This document shows positions 1 through 4,611 of a stretch of 5,294 nt of DNA, in pieces (position 1 is the first letter of the stretch; every line of letters begins with the position of its first letter). The DNA is from Candidatus Bathyarchaeota archaeon. Lineage in GTDB: Archaea; Thermoproteota; Bathyarchaeia; EX4484-135; B24-G1. The position numbers and the translations under genes were made by a program. The stretch covers positions 1 to 5,294 of the forward strand of contig QMYG01000054.1 in assembly GCA_003662535.1 (NCBI GenBank). The letters are read 5' to 3'. A model generated the notes under the pieces. The model saw only the letters and a list, made by a program, of their open reading frames with translations, was not told the origin of the DNA and ran no database searches.

Positions 1-1016
1 CCGTAGATTTCGCATACTGCGTCCCCGTGCTTTTCTGAGACCGTCTCCATAGCGTCTATGATGTTTAGTATGTCTTTCAGCTTGTCTATCCTCGCCATGA
101 CGACTATGCGTTTCACGTCGTCCTGAGGTATGTTCATCGGCTTGAAGCGGTTCAAGTCTACGCCGTTGTATATGACTTCGATTTTGTCAGCTGGCACCCC
201 CAGCTCCTTCTCCCAGTCTACGTTAAAGTGGCAGACTGGGAGTATCTTGTCCGCATAGTGGTAGTTTAGGCGGACAATAGCCCTAAAAAGGTTCATCCAG
301 AGGATTTTCTCCACTATGTTGCTGGCGCCCCTCACAGCGTCTAAGGCACGCTCCCTGAAGTAGACGCCGTGCTCCGTCAACAGGTAGGGCACATCATACT
401 CCATCTTCAAAAGCACGGCTGGAATCCCGCAGAAAGCTGCAGCCGACGAGTGGCACAGGTCTACCTCAGGAAACCTGTAGGCGAGTATGCGGAGAAGGTG
501 CTGAATGACACGGGAGGTCTCAATCAGCGATGAAACATCTATGTGCCCGTAGAGGGGGTCTTCGGCTAGTTCTTCCCAGAAAACCCGCCAGACGTGCTTG
601 CTCTTAAAGGCCTTCTTATAGTCGTGTTCTCTTAGGTATAGGTGCATTCCGTAGAGGGCTTCAGCCATGACCTTAGGGCTTGTCCCCCCGCCCTTCAGGG
701 TGCGTAGGAAATCCCTCAAATAGGGAGCGAAGTCGTCCCGTATCTCGGATTCCTTCGTCTTGAGCCTGCGTTGTATGGCCTCCCTTAGGGGTTCGTGGGA
801 AAACTCCTTCACCATCTCCATGCCCCAAAGAGGGATGGAAAGCAGGCCGAGAACGTTTGGAGGCATGTTGTATCTCGGCGTGTAGAAGGGGGTAGGCAGT
901 ATAGCAGCTACGATGAAGTCAAAGTCCTTTAGGTTCCCGATTAGGTCGTGGGTCCAAGTGCTTACTCCGCCTTTGAAGTATGGGTAGGTGCCTTCGGTGA
1001 GCATGAGTATCCTCAT
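1..1016 (-). CDS. PelF-like GT4-family glycosyltransferase, C-terminus outside window
   Basis: This is a probable cytosolic retaining glycosyltransferase of the GT-B fold, family GT4, PelF-like subgroup, which would move a sugar from a nucleotide donor to a growing glycan or exopolysaccharide. About 338 codons are visible from the ATG at 1016. The N-terminus has the PelF-type signature TEGTYPYFKGGVSTW (residues 7-21), whose GGV loop lies at the acceptor/donor cleft. Residues 213-223 read LTEHGVYFRER, a strong PelF hallmark. NGVD at 284-287 ends the N-terminal Rossmann domain, and VVMARIDKLKDI (305-316) opens the C-terminal donor-binding domain. The rest of that domain, including the usual E-x7-E site, lies beyond the edge. 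No signal peptide or membrane segment is seen. The start lies 3 bases after the stop of the TPR-like gene, with purine-rich GGGGAGAGGG just upstream inside that gene, so the two are probably co-transcribed. The donor and product cannot be told from sequence. Confidence 0.88.
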   Translation of the reverse strand, partial: MRILMLTEGTYPYFKGGVSTWTHDLIGNLKDFDFIVAAILPTPFYTPRYNMPPNVLGLLSIPLWGMEMVKEFSHEPLREAIQRRLKTKESEIRDDFAPYLRDFLRTLKGGGTSPKVMAEALYGMHLYLREHDYKKAFKSKHVWRVFWEELAEDPLYGHIDVSSLIETSRVIQHLLRILAYRFPEVDLCHSSAAAFCGIPAVLLKMEYDVPYLLTEHGVYFRERALDAVRGASNIVEKILWMNLFRAIVRLNYHYADKILPVCHFNVDWEKELGVPADKIEVIYNGVDLNRFKPMNIPQDDVKRIVVMARIDKLKDILNIIDAMETVSEKHGDAVCEIY

Positions 1017-1019
1017 GGC

Positions 1020-1493
1020 CTAGTCGTTCCCTCTCCCCTTCCTCCTCACCCTGTATGGCCTGAAGAGCGGGCCCTCCTCGCCTTCTACTGGCTCTAACTT
1101 CCCCGAGATGGCGTCTGCAATCTCGGTAAGCTTTTCAGCCTCCTCGTAGTCTTCAGCCCACATGTAGCATTTCGCCGCCATCCTGTAGCCCCAGACGGTC
1201 GAGGAGGGCGCCACGGACGACGTGGAGTCTGCGTATTCTCGGTATTTGTGTCCTGCTAGGCGGAAGTATTCTAGGGCTTCGCTCCTCTTCCCAGCCCTGA
1301 CTAGGCATTTAGCCGCTGAGAGGTAGCTTAGCGCCGCCATGGCCGGGTTTTTGTCTTCCTGCCTCTTCGCCTCGTTTATGTAGTGCTTCGCCGCCTCCTC
1401 TAGGCGGCCCTCCCTCTCTAGGCGTGTAGCCTTAATCCACTCACTTCGCTCCCCACTCACTTTTTCGACCCAAGTTTCCTTCTTCATACCCAT
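1020..1493 (-). CDS. small TPR/SNAP-like helical repeat protein
   Basis: This is a 157-residue, charged, probably all-helical cytosolic protein of unknown specific function. It looks like a short run of tetratricopeptide or alpha-SNAP-type repeats, with helix pairs at about residues 13-46 (GRLEEAAKHYINEAKR), 50-84 (AALSYLSAAKCLVRAGKRSEA, then a YFRLAGHKY helix) and 103-130 (GYRMAAKCYMWAEDYEEAEKL). Repeated small-Ala-Ala-Lys-Cys packing positions occur in the second and third units. The tail is basic (RPYRVRRKGRGND). Such folds usually bind other proteins, so a scaffold role for the adjacent glycosyltransferase or the divergent KaiC-like cassette is possible, but this is inference. Two in-frame ATGs lie close together, at 1493 and 1487. 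The GAAGGT ribosome-binding site at about 1496-1501 is only 3 bases from the first but 9 bases from the second, so the real start may be 1487 (155 residues). Confidence 0.8.
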   Translation of the reverse strand: MGMKKETWVEKVSGERSEWIKATRLEREGRLEEAAKHYINEAKRQEDKNPAMAALSYLSAAKCLVRAGKRSEALEYFRLAGHKYREYADSTSSVAPSSTVWGYRMAAKCYMWAEDYEEAEKLTEIADAISGKLEPVEGEEGPLFRPYRVRRKGRGND

Positions 1494-1586
1494 AATACCT
1501 TCAATACGTATTTTTATTTAGGCATATTCATAAATTCTTTGTGCACCTTAATATAGATAAGGATAGCGAATCGGAGGTAATAATGA
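1494..1586. promoter_or_regulatory. divergent intergenic promoter region, TPR gene / KaiC-like cassette
   Basis: This AT-rich spacer between divergently transcribed genes must hold promoters for both sides. TATA-like stretches are present at 1511-1520 (TTTTTATTTA), 1529-1537 (CATAAATTC) and 1548-1556 (TTAATATAG). For the plus-strand cassette, the 1529-1537 element would put the transcript start near 1560, leaving a short leader that includes the ribosome-binding site. For the minus strand, the 1528-1537 or 1548-1557 elements, read in reverse, would give leaders of about 15-35 bases. No single element is clearly best, so the exact boxes are uncertain. No RNA gene is seen. Confidence 0.45.
1573..1578 (+). 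promoter_or_regulatory. Shine-Dalgarno site selecting a TTG start
   Basis: GGAGGT ends 8 bases before the TTG at 1587, which is ideal spacing. An ATG at 1583 is only 4 bases from the site and opens a frame that stops after three codons (ATG ATT GAT TAG, 1583-1594). The site therefore supports TTG 1587 as the start of the KaiC-like gene, and the resulting N-terminus MIREKVRSGIEGLDEL matches the usual family beginning. Confidence 0.8.
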
Positions 1587-2303
1587 TTGATTAGGGAAAA
1601 AGTTCGGTCCGGCATAGAGGGGCTGGACGAACTGATAGAGGGGGGCTTCCCGAAGGGAAGAACTGTTCTAGTCGCTGGAGAGACGGGAACGGGAAAAACA
1701 ACCTTCTCCATCCAATACCTCTATAATGGTGCAGTCTGCTACGGAGAAAACGGTGTTTTCGTTACGATAGATGAGAGGCACGAGTTCAGAGTGGAGGACG
1801 CCGCCTCCATCGGGTGGGACTTAGAGGCGCTAATAGACGAGAACAAGCTCCTCATGGTCGAGATAACCCCGCTCTTCTCCACAGTCAAGGGGATAGATGC
1901 AAAGAAGATTGTGGAGAACATTGCCATGTATGTCAAGGAGGTGAACGCCACACGCCTCGTCCTCGACCCAGTGGCTCCCCTGATAACCCCCGGCGAGGAG
2001 CCTATAGACCCGCTTTCGATGCAGGCCTACGTGCGCAACTACCTCCGCAAGCTCTTCTTCTCGCTCACCGAGTTAGGGGTTACAACCGTAGCGACTTCTG
2101 AGATTCCAACCGGGACTTCGAAGCTGAGTAGGTATGGCATTGAGGAGTTTCTGGCTTCGGGGATAATTGTTCTTAGGCTTAGGAGGGATGAGGGGCGTTT
2201 TCACAGGGAGATTTACATTAGGAAGATGAGGGGTGTGAACCACAGCATGGATGTCTACTCCTTCATCATCGAGCACGGGAGGGGGATAGTAATATCAATT
2301 TAG
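1587..2303 (+). CDS. KaiC-like RecA-superfamily ATPase, single domain
   Basis: This is a cytosolic single-domain KaiC-like ATPase (archaeal KaiC/RadA-related group), a type that assembles into rings and works in signalling or as a switch. It has 238 residues, the usual length for one KaiC domain. The family entry motif SGIEGLDELIEGGFPKG spans residues 8-24. Walker A is GETGTGKT (31-38). The strand carrying the catalytic pair reads FVTIDERHEF (58-67), so the usual Glu-Glu is Asp62-Glu63. Walker B is LVLDP (124-128), and the C-terminal KMRGVNHSMDVYSF segment is the typical subunit-interface motif. All parts needed for ATP binding are present, and the Glu-to-Asp change is conservative. The start is TTG, chosen by the ribosome-binding site at 1573-1578. 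It is the first gene of a tight three-gene cassette with the pseudo-KaiC/GTPase fusion and the Roadblock protein, and so is the likely ATP-driven partner of the fusion. The name kaiC is not given because circadian function is not implied. Confidence 0.93.
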   Translation: MIREKVRSGIEGLDELIEGGFPKGRTVLVAGETGTGKTTFSIQYLYNGAVCYGENGVFVTIDERHEFRVEDAASIGWDLEALIDENKLLMVEITPLFSTVKGIDAKKIVENIAMYVKEVNATRLVLDPVAPLITPGEEPIDPLSMQAYVRNYLRKLFFSLTELGVTTVATSEIPTGTSKLSRYGIEEFLASGIIVLRLRRDEGRFHREIYIRKMRGVNHSMDVYSFIIEHGRGIVISI

Positions 2304-2317
2304 TAGCGCCATTATTT

Positions 2318-3520
2318 ATGCGAAGGGCGGAGAGGGCGGGAGTGAAGACACCCACAGGCGTTCCGGTGCTCGACGAAATGCTTAAGGGTGGGCTGAGTAG
2401 TGGAACGAGCACGCTGCTCTGGTGTGCACCCTTCGTAGATGGGACTATCTTTCTCTACCAGCTCTGCCACAGCTGGCTTTCTAAGGGCATGAACGTCGTC
2501 TACCTAGTGAATAACAAGAGGCCCGAGGTCGTTTACGAGGATGCTGAAAGATATGGATGGAACTTGAGGAAATATGGGGAGGAAAACCGTTTTATCTTGG
2601 TAGATGCCTACACAGGCCTCATGGGAATAGAGAGCGACCAAAAATATGCGGTTTCAGACCCAAGCGACATTAATGATGTGAGCGGAGTCCTCGTGATGGC
2701 GCTTAAGGAAGTGGGGGGTCAGGGCACGCTGGTCGCCATAGACTCGCTTTCCAATATGCTAGATTCATGGAGTATTGAGACATTAGAATGCATGAAGGAG
2801 TGGAACAGGTGGGCAATCTTAAAAGATTTATTTATCGTCTACCTATTCAATGAGTGGGACTACGACGAGGAGATAAAGAAGGGCATTTCCGACCTCTGCG
2901 ACAACGTCGTGGCTCTCCAAGTAATAGAGAGAAACATAATCACCGGAGATGTGTTTACTGTGCGTAAAGTTGATGGAGAGCCGGTGGAAGCACGCCCAAT
3001 TCCCTTCAAATACCTGAGGCCTGGGGGCCTCAAGGTCTACATTCCGAAAATACTCATCACCGGGCCCTATAATGCGGGAAAAACCACAGTCGTTCACGCC
3101 CTCTCCAGTAGGGCCGTGAGCGTTGAGCGCCGTGGGACGACAGTCGCCCTCGACTTCGGCCACCTAGACTACAAGGGGTTCACCGCAGAGCTCTTCGGCA
3201 CAATAGGGCAGCAGCGCTTCGACCCCATACTGGAACAGCTTGGCGGGGAATCGCTGGGCGTGATACTCGTGGTAGACAGCACAAAGCCGGAAACCTTCCC
3301 GAGGGCCTTCGAGATGCTTAGAAAGGCTAGGGTTTACGGCCTACCCCTAGTCGTATTCGCCAACAAGCAGGATTTGCCCGGGGCTTTAAGCCCCGAGGAG
3401 GTTCGTGAACGTATGCACCTCCCGCCCGACGTACCCGTTATCGGGACTGTAGCTACGGAAAAAAGGAATATATACGAAGGATTAGAAACTTTACTTAAGT
3501 TAATATTTAAGGTGGGATAG
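2318..3520 (+). CDS. fusion of degenerate KaiC-like domain with MglA/Arf-like small GTPase
   Basis: This is a 400-residue two-domain protein. Residues about 9-230 are a KaiC/RecA-like fold: TPTGVPVLDEMLKGGLSSG matches the family entry motif, but the Walker A position reads CAPFVDGTIF (36-45) with Gly42 in place of lysine, the catalytic Glu pair is Asn65-Asn66, and only a Walker B-like LVAIDSLS (138-145) remains, so ATP hydrolysis is unlikely. Residues about 243-398 are a small GTPase of the MglA/COG2229-like type: G1 GPYNAGKT (249-256), G2 around Thr274-Thr275, G3 FGTIGQQRF (293-301) without the DxxG aspartate but with the glutamine kept, G4 NKQD (349-352) and G5 near TVATE (377-381). No membrane segment is seen. 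The gene lies 14 bases after the KaiC-like gene and 4 bases before the Roadblock gene. No Shine-Dalgarno precedes ATG 2318. GTG 2342, with GGAGAGG six bases upstream, is an alternative start (392 residues). The role as a regulated switch is inferred. Confidence 0.9.
   Translation: MRRAERAGVKTPTGVPVLDEMLKGGLSSGTSTLLWCAPFVDGTIFLYQLCHSWLSKGMNVVYLVNNKRPEVVYEDAERYGWNLRKYGEENRFILVDAYTGLMGIESDQKYAVSDPSDINDVSGVLVMALKEVGGQGTLVAIDSLSNMLDSWSIETLECMKEWNRWAILKDLFIVYLFNEWDYDEEIKKGISDLCDNVVALQVIERNIITGDVFTVRKVDGEPVEARPIPFKYLRPGGLKVYIPKILITGPYNAGKTTVVHALSSRAVSVERRGTTVALDFGHLDYKGFTAELFGTIGQQRFDPILEQLGGESLGVILVVDSTKPETFPRAFEMLRKARVYGLPLVVFANKQDLPGALSPEEVRERMHLPPDVPVIGTVATEKRNIYEGLETLLKLIFKVG
3467..3474 (+). 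promoter_or_regulatory. possible internal TATA box for the Roadblock gene
   Basis: AATATATA, preceded by a purine run (GGAAAAAAGG, BRE-like), lies in an unusually AT-rich 3' end of the otherwise GC-balanced fusion gene. A start about 26 bases downstream, near 3497, would leave a leader of about 28 bases containing the GGTGG site at 3511-3515. The bases also encode ordinary residues of the GTPase C-terminus, so this may be coincidence. Confidence 0.25.
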
Positions 3521-3524
3521 GCTT

Positions 3525-3896
3525 ATGACCTCTCTCGGCCTCAAGGAGATGCTCCGAGAACTACTCTTGGAGCTTAATCGTGGAGGATTAGCCTACGCAT
3601 CGGCAATCGTCTCCAGAGACGGCCTCCTCATGGCGAGCGCCATGCCAGAAGACGTAGACGCAGAAACCTTCGCCGCCATGACAGCCACGATGGTCGGCGC
3701 AGCTGAAACAGCCTTCTCCGAGCTGAAGAGGGGAGCCGCTGAACGCGTCATCGTGGAGGGCCCAAGAGCCAAGATAGTGGCCGTAGGTGCGGGGAAAGAA
3801 GCCCTACTCGTGGTCATGGCTGAGCCAGACGCCATGCTCGGGCTTCTTCTGCACCAGATGGGAAAAACTGTGGAAAAAATAAAGAAACTCATATAG
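3525..3896 (+). CDS. Roadblock/LC7-domain protein, MglB-like
   Basis: This 123-residue protein is a single Roadblock/LC7 domain with no extra parts. It has an N-terminal helix (about 5-18), the strand pair YASAIVSRDGLLMASAMP (24-41), a long alanine-rich helix (about 45-68), three strands (RVIVEG, AKIVAVGAG, ALLVVMAEP, about 73-102) and a C-terminal helix ending in lysines. The SRDGLLMAS turn is the usual Roadblock signature. Known relatives (MglB, dynein light chain LC7, Ragulator subunits) form dimers that bind or activate small GTPases. Its place 4 bases after the MglA-like GTPase fusion makes that GTPase the obvious partner, as a GAP or scaffold. A GGTGG site at 3511-3515, inside the end of the fusion gene, lies 9 bases before the ATG. 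The last 8 bases overlap the end of the oppositely oriented Lrp-like gene. GAP activity is inferred from family and context. Confidence 0.92.
   Translation: MTSLGLKEMLRELLLELNRGGLAYASAIVSRDGLLMASAMPEDVDAETFAAMTATMVGAAETAFSELKRGAAERVIVEGPRAKIVAVGAGKEALLVVMAEPDAMLGLLLHQMGKTVEKIKKLI
3862..3888 (-). terminator. candidate poly-U terminator for the Lrp-like gene
   Basis: Read on the minus strand, the bases just past the Lrp-like stop codon are strongly T-rich: TTTCTTTATTTTTT followed by CCACAG and TTTTTCC. Archaeal RNA polymerase is known to stop at such U-runs without a hairpin. The tract lies inside the 3' end of the Roadblock gene, where the A-rich plus strand also encodes lysines, so coding constraint could explain it alone. 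Confidence 0.4.
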
Positions 3897-4470
3897 AAGA
3901 TTCAAGATATGGAATTTCTCCCGGATACTTCACGGTTTTCGCCCATTTCTTCATGAACTCCCCAAACTCCTTCTTCGTGTAGGGTAGTGTGGTTTCAACA
4001 CCAATCTTCTTTATCATGACCACGTCGTAGACGTCGTATTCCTGTATTATGTCGCTGAAGTAGGCTCTAAAAAGCACGCTTTCTGCGTCGGCAGTAGCGT
4101 GATCTGGAAATACCTTCACGTTTATCCAGTCGTAGTTTCCAACCCTTACCCTGAAGGAATAGATGCAGAAGGGTGCTTCCCTTAAGTATTGTTCAAAGAG
4201 CTTTATCGTGGCTGGGAGCTTTCTCGACGTCTTAAATTTGATTAGAATAACTCGGAGCACGGGGAAACCGATTTTCTGCAAATCCACTACGCTTTGATAG
4301 CCGAGAATTATGCCCGCCTCCTCTAAACGCCTAACCCGCTCCGCCACACCCCTATCCGTGTAGTCGAAGCCCTTCTTCCTGAGTTTTCTTGAAAGCTCGC
4401 TGAAAGAACACCTTCCATCTTTTATTAGTATTCTTAAAATTTCCCTGTCCACATCCTTTAGTTTGAACAT
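3889..4470 (-). CDS. Lrp/AsnC-family transcriptional regulator with extended tail
   Basis: This is a DNA-binding regulator of the Lrp/AsnC (feast/famine) family, about 193 residues from the ATG at 4470. An in-frame GTG at 4473 would add one residue. With numbering from that GTG, residues 6-64 form the winged helix-turn-helix (DVDREILRILIKDGR, then ERVRRLEEAGIILGYQSVVD), and about 70-157 form the RAM-like ligand and oligomer domain with GNYDW at 112-116. Two features are unusual. A few extra residues (KKGFDYTD) sit in the turn before the recognition helix, and a tail of about 37 residues follows the RAM domain, making the protein longer than the usual 150 or so. The gene converges on the Roadblock gene with an 8-bp overlap and diverges from nucS. 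Lrp-type proteins often regulate themselves and their neighbours, so nucS is a possible target. The ligand is unknown. Confidence 0.88.
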   Translation of the reverse strand: MFKLKDVDREILRILIKDGRCSFSELSRKLRKKGFDYTDRGVAERVRRLEEAGIILGYQSVVDLQKIGFPVLRVILIKFKTSRKLPATIKLFEQYLREAPFCIYSFRVRVGNYDWINVKVFPDHATADAESVLFRAYFSDIIQEYDVYDVVMIKKIGVETTLPYTKKEFGEFMKKWAKTVKYPGEIPYLESSI

Positions 4471-4494
4471 CACGTAAAAACTCGCATTTCAACT

Positions 4495-4502
4495 TATATA
4501 AA
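4495..4502 (-). promoter_or_regulatory. archaeal TATA box for the Lrp-like gene (leaderless)
   Basis: On the minus strand TTTATATA, with purine-rich GTAAAG directly upstream as a BRE-like element, is centred about 26-28 bases before the GTG/ATG at 4473/4470. Archaeal transcription starts near that distance, so the mRNA would begin at or within a few bases of the start codon. No Shine-Dalgarno sequence is present, which agrees with a leaderless transcript. Confidence 0.65.
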
Positions 4503-4538
4503 ACTTTACTCCAAAATGGATTATTGGAAAGGGGTTTC

Positions 4539-4590
4539 GAGCTTTTCACAGGTAGACTGCTAAGGTTTAAACACTGGGGTGTGAAAGCTC
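4539..4590. repeat. inverted repeat around the nucS promoter, candidate operator
   Basis: GAGCTTTTCACA (4539-4550) and TGTGAAAGCTC (4580-4590) are inverted copies that differ by one extra T. Their midpoint, near 4564, lies next to the TTTAAA box at 4566-4571. The right arm ends before the predicted transcript start near 4595, so the pair would act as DNA rather than as an RNA hairpin. The likely use is binding of a dimeric or multimeric regulator. The neighbouring Lrp-like protein is a candidate, but nothing proves it. Confidence 0.4.
4566..4571 (+). promoter_or_regulatory. candidate TATA box for nucS
   Basis: TTTAAA, preceded by AAGG, could serve as the TATA element of the plus-strand nuclease gene. 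A transcript start about 26 bases downstream, near 4595, would give a leader of about 17 bases that just includes the GAGAGGAG ribosome-binding site. Confidence 0.4.
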
Positions 4591-4597
4591 TATCCCT

Positions 4598-4605
4598 GAG
4601 AGGAG
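4598..4605 (+). promoter_or_regulatory. Shine-Dalgarno site of nucS
   Basis: GAGAGGAG lies 6 bases before the ATG at 4612 and supports this start. The resulting N-terminal numbering agrees with the family, placing Arg42 and Trp75 where they stand in the Pyrococcus enzyme. Confidence 0.7.
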
Positions 4606-4611
4606 TCGCTA

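Noticed and set aside
1583..1600. Possible frameshift or sequence error at the KaiC-like start because ATG is followed by TAG.
   Set aside because: The TTG at 1587 has ideal spacing to GGAGGT and gives the expected N-terminus of the family, so no error is needed.
1814..2101. Plus-strand open frame of 95 codons inside the KaiC-like gene.
   Set aside because: It is an out-of-frame shadow of the KaiC-like coding sequence with a low-complexity, Arg/Pro-rich product and no ribosome site.
3015..3032. Seven-base inverted repeat TGAGGCC-tggg-GGCCTCA at the junction of the two fusion domains.
   Set aside because: It lies inside an intact reading frame in GC-rich sequence and is explained by codons for Leu-Arg-Pro-Gly-Gly-Leu. 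There is no U-run, and nothing shows that it acts as a terminator or scar.
2843..3163. Minus-strand open frame of 106 codons opposite the fusion gene.
   Set aside because: It is antisense to the conserved linker and G1 region of the fusion, with no recognisable domain.
3380..3394. GGGGCTTTAAGCCCC near-palindrome in the GTPase coding region.
   Set aside because: It has a one-base centre, cannot form a useful RNA loop, and lies within conserved coding sequence just after NKQD.
3593..3892. Minus-strand open frame of 99 codons opposite the Roadblock gene.
   Set aside because: It is antisense to a clear Roadblock domain and its Ala/Ser/Thr-rich product is what the reverse of Ala-rich codons gives. 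No promoter or ribosome site supports it.
4352..4549. Minus-strand frame of 65 codons overlapping the start of the Lrp-like gene.
   Set aside because: It crosses the lrp promoter in another frame and has no conserved motif. The Lrp-like frame explains this region.
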